Shown here in pieces: positions 46,379 to 55,529 of a DNA stretch of 64,000 nt. The notes beneath the pieces were generated by a model, which was not told the origin of the DNA, searched no databases, and saw only the letters and a program-made list of their open reading frames with translations. The first letter of the stretch is position 1. Each line of letters begins with the position of its first letter. This DNA is from Chlorobium sp. (GTDB taxonomy: Bacteria > Bacteroidota > Chlorobiia > Chlorobiales > Chlorobiaceae): assembly GCA_005843825.1 (NCBI GenBank), contig SZXX01000048.1, positions 44,459 to 108,458 on the forward strand. The letters are read 5' to 3'. The position numbers were made by a program, and so were the translations under genes.

Positions 46379-47946
46379 TCTTTCTCCTTCTCCGGATACC
46401 CGGAACAATGTTGCTGCATATACTTTTTTATCTCCTCCTGATCCGAAAAGAAATATTTCCTCCCCGCAATCTCCTGATACCGTTCATGACCTTTTCCCGC
46501 CACAAGAAGAATATCCCCCGGCCTGAGCATCGAAACCCCCGCTCTGATAGCTTCACTCCGGTCACTGACTCTCCTGTAATGACCATCGGCAATACCCGGA
46601 ACAATGCCCCGCTCAATCTCATCAAGAATAGCTTCAGGCTCCTCATCCCGCGGATTATCTGAGGTCAGAATAACCTCATCGGCTATTTCCGAAGCAATAC
46701 GCCCCATTTCAGGCCGCTTCCCTGTATCCCTGTTGCCGCCGCACCCGAACACAACAACAAGGCGCGAACCCTCCGTCTTCAGCCCTCTCAAGGCATCAAG
46801 CACCTTGAAAAGCGCATCGGGAGTATGAGCGTAATCAACAAAAGCACTCCAGCCCATACTGCCGTCGCCAACTCTCTCCATGCGTCCGTCAACCCCGGCA
46901 ACCTCCGAAAGGCTGCGGCATATCTCTTCCGGCGCTATGCCCATCCCCGTGCCTACAGCCGCGGCCTCAAGCACATTCATGACATTGAACAGCCCGGGCA
47001 GCCTCACCTTCATATGCACAAGAGCATCCGGAAAATGCAGGGCAATCGCGCTGCCGGCAATGCTGCTCTCTATAATATCCGCCCTGAAATGCCTGCTGCA
47101 TTTCACTGGAACGGATAGCGCGCCCTCGAGGGAACAGCAGTATATTTTTTCCGGCTCAACCCGTGCAGCCATCTCTTGGGCATAGGGATCATCAACATTC
47201 AACACCGCAAACCCGTCTGGACCGAGAGCATCAAAAAGAAGCTGTTTTGCCATCGCATACTCATGCATCGAGTGATGAAAGTCAAGGTGCTCCATGGTCA
47301 GGTTGGTAAAAACAGCTGCATGAAACCGTATCCCGTACACTCTCTTCAAAACGAGCGCATGGGAGGAAACCTCCATCACCACCGCGCGGCACCCTGCCTC
47401 AACCATCTCGCTGAAAAGCGAGTGCAGACCATGCGCCTCCGGAGTCGTGCGTTCAAGCGAAATCTCCCTCTCCCCGATTCTGCAGAGATTAGTCCCAATA
47501 TAGCCCGAAGCAATCCCGTTGGCATTCAGCATTGCAGTAATCAGCTTTGCCGTTGTGGTCTTGCCGTTCGTGCCCGTAACCCCGATAATCAGCAGCTGGT
47601 CCGAAGCCTTTCCATAAAAAATGCGTGCAGCTTCCCCCAGAGCAATCCGTGCATCCGGAACAGTAATATAGAGGCACTCCTGACTGGTCTCCGGGGGCAG
47701 TTCCTCACAGACAACCGCCACCGCTCCCCGCTGAATAGCACTCTCTATAAACTGGTGACCATCGGCACAATACCCTCGAACAGCCACAAAGAGCGAGCCG
47801 GGGAAAACCTCACGGGAATCACTGGTAACCATCCGGATTGTCCCGCCGACGTCGCTCCTGCCTGCAAGCGATGTACAGGTAATCCCCTCGAGCAGTTCCT
47901 CCAGAGGGAGCTCCCTCGGCTGCAAGGCCTCCTTCAGGGCAGCCAT
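46375..47946 (-). CDS. murE: UDP-N-acetylmuramoyl-L-alanyl-D-glutamate--2,6-diaminopimelate ligase
   Basis: Adds the third stem-peptide residue. The 523-residue protein has 'DSREVFPGSLFVAVRGYCADGHQFI', P-loop GVTGTNGKTTTAKLI, 'EVSSHALVLKRVYGIRF', 'NLTMEHLDFHHSMHEYAMAK', and the specificity motif DNPRDEEPEAIL. DNPR is the signature of meso-diaminopimelate-specific MurE (lysine enzymes differ there), as expected for a Gram-negative wall. Its ATG overlaps the end of ftsI by 13 bases. Confidence 0.96.
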   Translation of the reverse strand: MAALKEALQPRELPLEELLEGITCTSLAGRSDVGGTIRMVTSDSREVFPGSLFVAVRGYCADGHQFIESAIQRGAVAVVCEELPPETSQECLYITVPDARIALGEAARIFYGKASDQLLIIGVTGTNGKTTTAKLITAMLNANGIASGYIGTNLCRIGEREISLERTTPEAHGLHSLFSEMVEAGCRAVVMEVSSHALVLKRVYGIRFHAAVFTNLTMEHLDFHHSMHEYAMAKQLLFDALGPDGFAVLNVDDPYAQEMAARVEPEKIYCCSLEGALSVPVKCSRHFRADIIESSIAGSAIALHFPDALVHMKVRLPGLFNVMNVLEAAAVGTGMGIAPEEICRSLSEVAGVDGRMERVGDGSMGWSAFVDYAHTPDALFKVLDALRGLKTEGSRLVVVFGCGGNRDTGKRPEMGRIASEIADEVILTSDNPRDEEPEAILDEIERGIVPGIADGHYRRVSDRSEAIRAGVSMLRPGDILLVAGKGHERYQEIAGRKYFFSDQEEIKKYMQQHCSGYPEKEKE

Positions 47947-49970
47947 GAAGAGGTTTTTTTCATCGTCGTTGGAGCCAGCGTCACCTTGATAACCGTCTTC
48001 TTTTTAACTTTTTGTCCCGGAGCAATACTCTGACGGCCGACACATCCATCCATATCTCCCGACGAATCCATCTCCAGATTATGCCATTGCAGCAGCCGCT
48101 TGGCATCACGCCCCTGAAGACCTGCAAGGTCAGGAACAACCACTGTCGACACAGAATCAATAGCCGCCTGCTCCGTTGAACGGAACGCAAGCTTTTTCTG
48201 CATCTCCCCGGAGCAGGCAATCATTCTTGACGCGATGCTGGAAAAGACAGGGGCCGCAACCATCGCGGCATAATAGGCAGTTTTCGGATTTTCCACAACC
48301 ACAACAATGGCATAGCGGGGAGCTTCAACCGGAAAATACCCGACAAAAGAGGAGACATAGACCGGTTTCGAATACGAACCTCCGGCAGCACGCCTTGCTG
48401 TTCCTGTCTTGCCGGCAACAGTTACACCGGGAACAGCCGCACTTTTGGCGGTTCCGCTGTCTACAACCGCCTTGAAATACTCCTTGCCGAGATAGCGGGC
48501 CGTTTGAGGAAGCACCGCCTTCCTGACCGCTTTAGGAGCACTCTCCCAGACTGTTTTGCCTTCTGTGTTGATAACCTTTTTTATGATAAACGGCCTCATC
48601 AGCACGCCGTCATTGGCAATGGTCGCATAGGCCTGCAATATCTGCAGGGGAGTAGCCATAACCTGATAGCCGTAACCCATCCAGGGCAGCGTGGTTCTGT
48701 CCCAGTGCTCAAGAGGGCGCACCCTTCCCGGCGACTCTCCAACCAGTCCAATGCCCGTCTTGCGTCCAAACCCGTAATTCATCGTATAGGCATAGAACTT
48801 CTCACTCCCCACTGCCAGAGCGGTCTTAGCTGCAACAATATTGCTCGAATACATGATAGCCTCCCGGAACGAGATGTTCCCGTAGGGCTCATGATCCTTG
48901 ATAAATAGATTATAGATCGGCATAACGCCATTCTGGCCGTTCACCCGGTCTTCAGCCTTTCTGTGCAGAACCTCCGTTGCTGCAGACGCCATGATCAGTT
49001 TGAATGTCGAGCCCGGTTCATAGCTGTCAGTCACCGCCCGGTTGCGCGACTTTTCAGCCGACCACGAGGAGCGCTGGTTAAGGTCAAATGTCGGATTATT
49101 GGCCATGGCAATGATCTCTCCGGTATGAACATCCATAACAATACTCGCAGAGGCATCAGCGCGGAACTTCTCAACCGCCTTTGCCAGCTCATCCTCAACG
49201 ATGCTTTGAATATCGGCATCGATGGTCAGCTGAACACTGTTGCCTTTAACCGGATTCTGCTGCTTGGCATCAGGTGCGGGATAACGCTTCCCGGTTGCTG
49301 TCTTTTGATAGATTATCGTCCCGTCAATCCCTTTCAGCTCCCTGTTGAGCTGCAGTTCAAGACCGCTGCTCCCTTCGTTATGTATATCTGTACTGCCGAT
49401 CACCTGAGCCGCAACGTTGAGGTAATAGCGCTGCTGATCCTTGTCAAACCATACTCCGGCAATCTTCTCCTGCAAGAGAGGCAGTGCTTTGGCAACAGGG
49501 ATTTTCCTGCCCAGCACTGCCATCCCGGTTTTCCGGTGCAGCTCTTTGAGATATACCGCCTTATTGCCCCCTAAATACCGGGCAAACATGGTTGCTACAG
49601 CAATCGTGTTATCATAAACCTTCTGCTTCCGGGTGGTCTTGTCTATAACCGACTTGCCTTTTTCATTAAAAAGCGGGGTATTCCTTACAATTGCGGGATC
49701 AGCATAAAAGGAGATGGACTCGATACTTTCAGCAAGCATACGCGAATGCCTGTCAAGAATAACTCCTCTCTTGGCTTTCTCCGTTATTACTCGCTCATAC
49801 TGGCGTGCTGCTTTCTCTCTGTATTTTTTAACATTGACTACCTGAATATTGAGCAGCATTGCAATGATACCCACAATAAACACGGCAAAAAGCGCGACTA
49901 TGATTCCGAGCCGCTTGCCGAACTCATTGTCATCCCTGCTCTGGATATTCTGCTGGTCACTCATGAGCAT
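47934..49970 (-). CDS. ftsI: Peptidoglycan D,D-transpeptidase FtsI (PBP3-like, with C-terminal PASTA domain)
   Basis: Class B penicillin-binding protein that cross-links septal peptidoglycan. The 678-residue protein has a short cytoplasmic N-terminus, one membrane helix (about 20-45, 'LGIIVALFAVFIVGIIAMLLNIQVV'), a pedestal region, and the transpeptidase domain with SxxK in PGSTFKLI (S321), SxN in MYSSNIVA and KTG in VAGKTGTARRAAG. The last 70 residues form one PASTA domain ('VVPDLAGLQGRDAKRLLQWHNLEM...IAPGQKVKKKTVIKVTLA'), more typical of Firmicutes or Bacteroidota PBPs than of proteobacterial FtsI. Starts at residue 1 or 3 are equally possible. Confidence 0.95.
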   Translation of the reverse strand: MLMSDQQNIQSRDDNEFGKRLGIIVALFAVFIVGIIAMLLNIQVVNVKKYREKAARQYERVITEKAKRGVILDRHSRMLAESIESISFYADPAIVRNTPLFNEKGKSVIDKTTRKQKVYDNTIAVATMFARYLGGNKAVYLKELHRKTGMAVLGRKIPVAKALPLLQEKIAGVWFDKDQQRYYLNVAAQVIGSTDIHNEGSSGLELQLNRELKGIDGTIIYQKTATGKRYPAPDAKQQNPVKGNSVQLTIDADIQSIVEDELAKAVEKFRADASASIVMDVHTGEIIAMANNPTFDLNQRSSWSAEKSRNRAVTDSYEPGSTFKLIMASAATEVLHRKAEDRVNGQNGVMPIYNLFIKDHEPYGNISFREAIMYSSNIVAAKTALAVGSEKFYAYTMNYGFGRKTGIGLVGESPGRVRPLEHWDRTTLPWMGYGYQVMATPLQILQAYATIANDGVLMRPFIIKKVINTEGKTVWESAPKAVRKAVLPQTARYLGKEYFKAVVDSGTAKSAAVPGVTVAGKTGTARRAAGGSYSKPVYVSSFVGYFPVEAPRYAIVVVVENPKTAYYAAMVAAPVFSSIASRMIACSGEMQKKLAFRSTEQAAIDSVSTVVVPDLAGLQGRDAKRLLQWHNLEMDSSGDMDGCVGRQSIAPGQKVKKKTVIKVTLAPTTMKKTSSWLP

Positions 49971-49992
49971 CCCATTTTATTACCGGCAGCAC

Positions 49993-50499
49993 TCACGGCT
50001 CAATTTCAACAGGGGGGGCACTGGAGGTTGTCAGCCCAAGTGAAACTGCATCCTGTGCGATATTATGAATACTCTGGAGTTCATGGACTTTCAGCTCCTG
50101 CGAGGTAATCACGCTCGTGGACATCTGTATCTCGTCGCGTAGTTTTTCATTCTGCAAGGCAAGATTGATAATGGCAAGGGTATTATAGGTCTGAAAAAGA
50201 AAAATTCCTGTTCCGGCAAGCAGATAGACAAAGGTCCGCAAATGCAGCAAGGCACCGATATCAAACTTAAGGGCATTACTGAGCAGCTCCTTGAACTCGG
50301 ACTCCCTGAACCCCTGCCCCGCCGATGCAGCACCAAAGCCGGCCTGAAACTCTTCTCCCGTTAACAGAACCTCTTCCGTCCTGCCGGATTGTCCGGCAGC
50401 AACCACCTCTGCCGCCATCTTCGGCCTGGAGCCTCTGAAGCCTTTAACCCGTTGCGACAGCCTGTCGAACGTTCCCAAAAAAGCATTATTGCCCTTCAC
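49993..50499 (-). CDS. FtsL-like bitopic division protein
   Basis: The product (168 aa from the GTG at 50499) has a cytoplasmic region of about 90 residues, one membrane helix ('FVYLLAGTGIFLFQTYNTLAII'), and a short periplasmic helix of coiled-coil character ('LALQNEKLRDEIQMSTSVITSQELKVHELQSIH'). Position between rsmH and ftsI, topology and size after the membrane match FtsL, which scaffolds FtsQ and FtsI; sequence similarity in this family is always low and the cytoplasmic part is longer than usual. The GTG is preceded by GGGAGG and overlaps the rsmH end; a TTG at 50526 is the alternative. Confidence 0.78.
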   Translation of the reverse strand: MKGNNAFLGTFDRLSQRVKGFRGSRPKMAAEVVAAGQSGRTEEVLLTGEEFQAGFGAASAGQGFRESEFKELLSNALKFDIGALLHLRTFVYLLAGTGIFLFQTYNTLAIINLALQNEKLRDEIQMSTSVITSQELKVHELQSIHNIAQDAVSLGLTTSSAPPVEIEP

Positions 50500-51478
50500 G
50501 GTGACCTCCCTGTGAAATTTTTTCAATGACCCTCAATTTTGCGCTCCTGGCTCTCGGGTTTGAATCTATCTCCTGCCGGGCAGCAATGAGAGGCTTTCTG
50601 GTAACGAGTGAGATGCTGCCCCTCCGGAGAGGCTCCCTCAATCCGACCCCTTTAGGGCCCCAGTCGCTCTTTGCCTTCCCGGCAAAAACGGTTTTAACAA
50701 TCCTGTCCTCAAGAGAGTGATAACTGATTACCGCCATCCTGCCATGATCATCAAGGCACTCAATTCCCTCGAAGAGCACCTTGCGAAGTACATCAAGCTC
50801 ACTGTTCACCTCAATTCTCAAGGCCTGAAACACTCTCGACAGCGTCTTGATAATCCTGTCCGTTCCGGTGAAGTTGCCGCGGATAATGCCGGCAAGCTCC
50901 TCCGTCCGGCTCACCGGCCCATTCTTAAGGCGGTATGTTACAATCGCCTTGGCAATACTCCGGCTTCCGGGCTCTTCGCCATACCGGAAAATAAGCCGTG
51001 CCAGATCCTTCTCGTCATAGGTGTTTACAATATCGGCAGCGCTTAAGGGAGCATCCATATCCATCCTCATATCAAGAGGTCCATCCCTCAGATAACTGAA
51101 CCCCCGCTCCGCCGTGTCAATCTGAAACGACGATACTCCAAGATCAAGCAGAATCCCCGCTACCTTCGGTTTCAGCCCTTTTTCGCTGCAGACCCTCTGG
51201 ACAATACTCTCTATAGCCTCAAAATTTCCTTTTGCCAGAACCGTATGAGCATCGAACTCACTGAGCTTTTCAGCTGCAGCAGAGAGGGCCGCGTCATCCT
51301 GGTCAATGCCTATAAGCAAAGACCCCTCGCCATACCCCGCCTCATTCAGAGCCCGCATAATCCCGAGAGAGTGACCTCCTCCTCCAAGAGTCCCGTCAAC
51401 ATAAATCCCGGGTTTTCTGACAAGGAATGCAATTATGTCGGAAGCAAGAACCGGCTCGTGGTATATATATTGTGCCAT
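50486..51478 (-). CDS. rsmH: 16S rRNA (cytosine(1402)-N4)-methyltransferase RsmH (MraW)
   Basis: SAM-dependent methyltransferase modifying C1402 in the ribosomal P site. The 330-residue protein has 'HEPVLASDIIAFL', SAM-binding 'YVDGTLGGGGHSLGIM', 'LLDLGVSSFQIDTAERGFSYLRDGPLDMRMD', and the C-terminal 'YHSLEDRIVKTVF' and 'NPRARSAKLRVIEK', all diagnostic. It lies five bases after mraZ and overlaps the ftsL-like gene. Confidence 0.97.
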   Translation of the reverse strand: MAQYIYHEPVLASDIIAFLVRKPGIYVDGTLGGGGHSLGIMRALNEAGYGEGSLLIGIDQDDAALSAAAEKLSEFDAHTVLAKGNFEAIESIVQRVCSEKGLKPKVAGILLDLGVSSFQIDTAERGFSYLRDGPLDMRMDMDAPLSAADIVNTYDEKDLARLIFRYGEEPGSRSIAKAIVTYRLKNGPVSRTEELAGIIRGNFTGTDRIIKTLSRVFQALRIEVNSELDVLRKVLFEGIECLDDHGRMAVISYHSLEDRIVKTVFAGKAKSDWGPKGVGLREPLRRGSISLVTRKPLIAARQEIDSNPRARSAKLRVIEKISQGGHREGQ

Positions 51479-51483
51479 CAGCG

Positions 51484-51954
51484 TTAAAAATACCTTCCGG
51501 CGAGATTCGCAAAACGCCCTGCACTCTCCTCGAGCAGCCCGAGAAGGCGATCCGGATCCCAGATAATCATCTTTGTATCTGCCCCTATTATCACCACATC
51601 TTTTGTAATACCCGCATGCTCAAGAAACTCTTTTGACAGGGCAATCCGCCCCTGACGGTCAAGCTCCACAATCTCAAGGCTTTCATACATCAGCGTCTTC
51701 AGCAGGCGCTCCTCAGGGTTGAAATCTGAAAGGCCCGAAATAGTTTTTCTGGTGCCAGCCCAGATGAAAGGCTCATAAAGCTCAAGTGAGCGGTCAGGCG
51801 CTTTCATGATGTAAAGTCCTTCTGAATGCCTGTAAGAGCTATCCACAGCACTATCTTCATCACCCATGCCGAACCTTCTGCGAAACCTTGCAGGAATCAT
51901 GAGCCGCCCTTTCTCATCAACGGCATGTCTCTCTTTTCCAATAAAGCCGGCCAT
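51484..51954 (-). CDS. mraZ: Transcriptional regulator MraZ
   Basis: AbrB-like double swapped-hairpin DNA-binding protein that represses its own dcw operon. From the ATG at 51954 (156 aa) it opens 'AGFIGKERHAVDEKGRLMIPARFR' (first SpoVT/AbrB repeat) and has the second repeat 'SLEIVELDRQGRIALSKEFLEHAG'. The frame is open to a TTG at 51999, but the family starts near the FxGxxxHxxDxKGR motif. First gene of the cluster; three TGG repeats lie 110-140 bp upstream of the ATG. Confidence 0.94.
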   Translation of the reverse strand: MAGFIGKERHAVDEKGRLMIPARFRRRFGMGDEDSAVDSSYRHSEGLYIMKAPDRSLELYEPFIWAGTRKTISGLSDFNPEERLLKTLMYESLEIVELDRQGRIALSKEFLEHAGITKDVVIIGADTKMIIWDPDRLLGLLEESAGRFANLAGRYF

Positions 51955-52065
51955 GAAGACGATCGGGTTAGCTGCCGTTCCGGGTGAAATATCAGCCAAA
52001 GCGCCTTATATTTCCTGCGTTTTGGCATAATTAAAAGGAAAACATCATGGAGAGAGGGTATTTCC

Positions 52066-52092
52066 ACCCATTTTTTACCACTACTCACCACT
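52066..52092 (-). promoter_or_regulatory. Probable MraZ boxes: three TGG(T/G) repeats at 10-bp period
   Basis: On the minus strand upstream of mraZ: AGTGGTGAGT, AGTGGTAAAA, AATGGGTGGA, with TGGT, TGGT and TGGG starting exactly ten bases apart. MraZ proteins are known to bind direct repeats of TGGGN with five-base spacers, i.e. the same 10-bp phase, ahead of their own gene. A TATACA that could be a -10 lies just upstream of the first repeat. Confidence 0.6.
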
Positions 52093-52153
52093 TAAAATGT
52101 ATAAAAAAAGGATGCACTAAAAAAATATTCAGCTATTTTATCCTAGAGTTGCT

Positions 52154-52711
52154 ATGTATATTTTAATGGCGGAAATCACCATGACGAGAGGTAACGGCGA
52201 AATTGTGGTGGACGGATACAATTTACTTTACAAGCTATACCCCTCTCCGGCATCGGCATCGCTTGATGTTCTGCGTCAGGAGACAGAAAAACAGCTGCTG
52301 CGTTTTCAGCAGGAAAAAGGGTGTCCGGTCACCATTGTCTACGATGGAAAAAGCGCTCCCAGAGAGAGTGCTTTTGGTGCGCCGCTTCACATTGTCTTTA
52401 CCCCTGCCTCTAAAAGTGCAGACCTATGGATCATTGATTATGTAAAATCGTTGAACACAAAAGTAAAAATGGTTACTATTGTAAGTTCTGACGACGAAAT
52501 TCGCAGGTATGCAACGGCATTCGGCGCCAGATGCATAAAATCAGAGGAATTTGCGCTCCAGCTCCAGAGTCCCGCGGGAGCCGATACTCCCCGGAACAGG
52601 CATCTCAGCTCAAAGCAGAGTTCATACAAAAAGAAAAAATTCAACGATAAATCGCTAAGCGACCAGGAAGTTGGCCGATGGATGAAGCTCTTCACTCGCG
52701 ATAAGCCCTGA
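52154..52711 (+). CDS. YacP-like NYN (PIN-fold) domain protein
   Basis: Protein of about 185 residues with an NYN domain related to B. subtilis YacP/Rae1, a ribosome-associated endoribonuclease. Seen are 'EIVVDGYNLLYKL' (first acidic residue), 'VTIVYDGKS', 'VFTPASKSADLWIIDYVKS' and 'MVTIVSSDDEIRRYATAFGARCIKSEEF', giving the four acidic positions of the PIN fold. The C-terminal tail is Lys/Ser-rich (KQSSYKKKKFNDKS). The start is uncertain: ATGs at 52154, 52166 and 52181 are in frame, the last with a weak GCGGA and closest to the YacP N-terminus. Divergent from mraZ. Confidence 0.82.
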   Translation: MYILMAEITMTRGNGEIVVDGYNLLYKLYPSPASASLDVLRQETEKQLLRFQQEKGCPVTIVYDGKSAPRESAFGAPLHIVFTPASKSADLWIIDYVKSLNTKVKMVTIVSSDDEIRRYATAFGARCIKSEEFALQLQSPAGADTPRNRHLSSKQSSYKKKKFNDKSLSDQEVGRWMKLFTRDKP

Positions 52712-52785
52712 AGATCATACCGTCACATTTTTTTATACTCCTTTTCGGGCTCACGATAAGCATCAATTAACTTCCGCTCATCACT

Positions 52786-53112
52786 ATGACAGACAGCACA
52801 ATAAACAATACAGAGCACTGGCAGGAACTGGACGCATGGCGAAAGAAAATCGATGCCATTGACCACCAGTTATCCGACCTCCTCTGCGAAAGACTGCATT
52901 GCGCTCAACATATCAGCTCCCTTAAATCCCGAATCGGAGAACAGGTCCTGCAGCCCGAACGCGAAAAAGAGGTACTGCAGAATGTTATCCTCCACGCCGA
53001 CTCGCCCGAGATAGCCTACACGCTCGAAAAAATATACCGCTGCATTCTCGAAGAGAGCCGCATGCTGCAACACGAGTGGAAAAACAGTCAGTCAGGCATA
53101 CACTCCCGATAA
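52786..53112 (+). CDS. Chorismate mutase (AroQ class)
   Basis: Monofunctional helical chorismate mutase of 108 residues, converting chorismate to prephenate for Phe/Tyr synthesis. The AroQ pattern is visible: 'ELDAWRKKIDAIDHQLSDLLCERLHCAQHISSLKSRIG' (active-site Arg and the I-D-x-L helix), 'VLQPEREKEVLQNV', and the third helix 'TLEKIYRCILEESRMLQ' with its conserved Ile/Glu. It is not fused to prephenate dehydratase. Upstream of mltG, 17 bp apart. Confidence 0.88.
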   Translation: MTDSTINNTEHWQELDAWRKKIDAIDHQLSDLLCERLHCAQHISSLKSRIGEQVLQPEREKEVLQNVILHADSPEIAYTLEKIYRCILEESRMLQHEWKNSQSGIHSR

Positions 53113-53129
53113 GAGAGCTCCCCCTCACC

Positions 53130-54143
53130 ATGGCCTCAAAAAAAAACTCTCCACGTCAACGGCTCATAACTGGCGCTGCAGTTCTGCTGACGGCGCTCGC
53201 CGGCCTCTTGCTTGTGCCGGGGATAAATACTGCCCCCCGCACAACGCCTCTCATTGTTCACCGCGGCATGGGATTCATTGCCATTGTAGAAGCATTGCAG
53301 CGAAACGGCTCAATCAACACCTCATGGCCGGTACTCCTCACCGGTCGCATAATACCGAAGCTGCACAATATCAAACCTGGCCGATACTCCATCCCTCCCG
53401 GAATGTCCAATTTCTCGCTCTTATACTACCTTCACGCCCATAAGCAGGACGAGGTCAGAATCACCATCCCCGAAGGCCTCGACATCCGGCACGTCGCTCG
53501 CCTGCTCTCACGGAACCTTGATATGGATTCAACCGCAGTCATGGCCGCAGCCACCGACAGCCGGCTGCTTCACAAACACAACATTTCCGCGGGCAATGCC
53601 GAAGGCTATCTCTTCCCCGGAACCTATGACTTTGTCTGGGCAGGTACGCCTGACGAAGCCGTTGGATTTCTTGTCGGACGATTCAGGCATTTCTATAGCG
53701 ATAAAGTAAAGACAGCCGCCGCAGCAGCCGGCTTGAACGAAACTGCGCTATTGACCCTTGCCTCAATTGTTGAAGCCGAAACCCCTCTGAATGATGAAAA
53801 ACCTCTTGTAGCAAGTGTCTATCTCAACCGGCTGAAACACAATATCCGCCTGCAGGCCGATCCGACAGTCCAATACGCCCTTGGAGGAACCGCCCGCCGG
53901 CTTTTCTTCAAAGATCTGGCAATAGACTCTCCGTACAACACCTATCGCCACAACGGGCTCCCTCCAGGACCGATCTGCAACCCCGGTTCAGCATCGATCC
54001 TTGCAGTACTGAACCCTGCTGATACAAAATACCTTTACTTTGTCGCCACCGGAAAAGGAGGTCACAATTTCGCTGAATCGATTGCGGAGCATACCAGAAA
54101 TATCAGAAAATACCGTATTGCCCGTCAGGGCAGCCCGCACTGA
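53130..54143 (+). CDS. mltG: Endolytic murein transglycosylase MltG (YceG-like)
   Basis: Inner-membrane lytic transglycosylase that cuts nascent glycan strands and sets their length. From the ATG at 53130 (337 aa): short cytoplasmic tail, one membrane helix (about 14-32, 'ITGAAVLLTALAGLLLVPGI'), LysM-like module ('LIVHRGMGFIAIVEALQRNG...IKPGRYSIPPGMS') and the YceG domain with catalytic Glu in TLASIVEAETPLNDEKPLVASVYLNRL, 'LQADPTVQYALG', 'SPYNTYRHNGLPPGPICNPG'. A GTG at 53076 in the chorismate mutase gene would give a longer, less likely start. Confidence 0.93.
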   Translation: MASKKNSPRQRLITGAAVLLTALAGLLLVPGINTAPRTTPLIVHRGMGFIAIVEALQRNGSINTSWPVLLTGRIIPKLHNIKPGRYSIPPGMSNFSLLYYLHAHKQDEVRITIPEGLDIRHVARLLSRNLDMDSTAVMAAATDSRLLHKHNISAGNAEGYLFPGTYDFVWAGTPDEAVGFLVGRFRHFYSDKVKTAAAAAGLNETALLTLASIVEAETPLNDEKPLVASVYLNRLKHNIRLQADPTVQYALGGTARRLFFKDLAIDSPYNTYRHNGLPPGPICNPGSASILAVLNPADTKYLYFVATGKGGHNFAESIAEHTRNIRKYRIARQGSPH

Positions 54144-54247
54144 AAAGAGCGGGATGACTGCTCTATCCCTGTCGGGGAAAATGATTATGTTGTAGATTAC
54201 ACTACATTATTTAAGGGGTGAATTTTTTTAATCAATCGTAAGTAACA

Positions 54248-55441
54248 ATGCAGAAGAAAACTCTCTCGGACATATCAGTCAAAGGCAAACGGGTAGTAAT
54301 GCGCGTTGATTTCAATGTTCCTCTCGACGAAAGCAAGATAATTACCGACGACAAACGAATCGTAGAATCCCTTCCATCCATCAAAAAAGTCATTTCCGAT
54401 GGTGGACGCCTGATTCTGATGTCACACCTCGGGCGCCCGAAAGGAAAAGTCAACCCTGAATTTTCCCTTGCTCCGGTTGCAAAAAAACTCGCCGAACTTC
54501 TCGGTTCCCCGGTCATAATGGCAAAAGATTGCGTAGGCCCCGAGGTCACGGCGCAGGTACTTGCTCTCAAGGACGGGGAAGTGCTCCTGCTTGAAAATCT
54601 GCGGTTTCACTCCGAGGAGGAAGCAAATGATCCTGATTTTTCAAAAAAACTGGCTGAACTCGGTGACGTCTACGTCAACGACGCATTCGGTACAGCACAC
54701 AGGGCTCATGCATCAACCGAAGGCATTACGCACTTTATAAAAACAGCAGTCGCAGGATTCCTTATCGAAAGGGAGCTGCTTTATCTGGGCAAAGCTCTTC
54801 AGGAGCCTGAGCGTCCGTTTGTTGCAATTCTAGGCGGCTCAAAAATATCAGGAAAAATAGATGTCCTTGAAAACCTTTTCAAAAAGGTTGATACCGTCCT
54901 TATCGGTGGAGCGATGGTCTTCACCTTCTTCAAGGCGCAAGGCTACCAGACAGGAAAATCTCTGGTTGAAGAGAGCAAAGTAGAACTCGCCCTTAAAATT
55001 CTGGACGAAGCAAAAAAGAAAGGAATTAAGCTGCTCCTGCCGACAGATGTCATTCTTACAGCCGAAATTTCCGCTGATTCCGCAAGCCATGCGGCAAGCA
55101 TTGACAGTATCCCCGAGAACATGATCGGTGTCGATATCGGACCAGTCACAGCCGAAGCGTATCGCAAAGAAATTATTTCAGCACGCACTGTACTCTGGAA
55201 CGGACCTATGGGTGTGTTTGAAATCGACAATTTTGCTGCAGGCACAATGGCTGTTGCAAAAGCCTTGACTGAAGCAACGGCAAAAGGTGCCACAACAATT
55301 GTCGGCGGTGGCGACTCTGCTGCAGCTATAGCAAAAGCAGGGCTCTCGAAAGAGATTACCCATATATCAACCGGAGGAGGCGCAAGCCTTGAATTCCTTG
55401 AAGGCAAGGAGCTCCCCGGCATCGCAGCCCTGAACGATTAA
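54248..55441 (+). CDS. pgk: Phosphoglycerate kinase
   Basis: Cytosolic glycolytic/gluconeogenic kinase of 397 residues. The family signature '[15 protein letters not shown]' lies at residues 14-28, with '[10 protein letters not shown]', '[13 protein letters not shown]', '[16 protein letters not shown]', '[18 protein letters not shown]', 'WNGPMGVFE' and the nucleotide-binding '[12 protein letters not shown]' / '[20 protein letters not shown]'. The ATG follows an A+T-rich leader. Transcribed alone or with the downstream rhomboid gene (88 bp apart). Confidence 0.97.
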   Translation: MQKKTLSDISVKGKRVVMRVDFNVPLDESKIITDDKRIVESLPSIKKVISDGGRLILMSHLGRPKGKVNPEFSLAPVAKKLAELLGSPVIMAKDCVGPEVTAQVLALKDGEVLLLENLRFHSEEEANDPDFSKKLAELGDVYVNDAFGTAHRAHASTEGITHFIKTAVAGFLIERELLYLGKALQEPERPFVAILGGSKISGKIDVLENLFKKVDTVLIGGAMVFTFFKAQGYQTGKSLVEESKVELALKILDEAKKKGIKLLLPTDVILTAEISADSASHAASIDSIPENMIGVDIGPVTAEAYRKEIISARTVLWNGPMGVFEIDNFAAGTMAVAKALTEATAKGATTIVGGGDSAAAIAKAGLSKEITHISTGGGASLEFLEGKELPGIAALND

Positions 55442-55494
55442 CCCGTTCCGTACATTAGAGTAACTTTTGACGGCACTTAATTTCGAGACGCCTG

Positions 55495-55517
55495 TTCCCG
55501 CTGATCAGCAGCGGGAA
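55495..55517 (+). repeat. Perfect hairpin 12 bp before the rhomboid gene
   Basis: Arms TTCCCGCTG and CAGCGGGAA around a five-base loop, between pgk and the rhomboid start. There is no following T run, so it is not a classical terminator. Its 3' arm carries the GGGAA closest to the rhomboid ATG, so it could mask or shape that ribosome binding region, or protect the 3' end of processed pgk mRNA. Confidence 0.55.
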
Positions 55518-55529
55518 TGAGCAGAACTA

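Noticed and set aside
47176..48033. Plus-strand open frame of 285 codons opposite murE/ftsI
   Set aside because: Shadow of two overlapping conserved genes; no domain or ribosome site.
28200..49350. Recurring GAGCTCCCTG-like decamers scattered through the window as a possible repeat family
   Set aside because: They lie inside coding regions in phases encoding Glu/Leu-type pairs, differ at the flanks, and are best explained by codon use.
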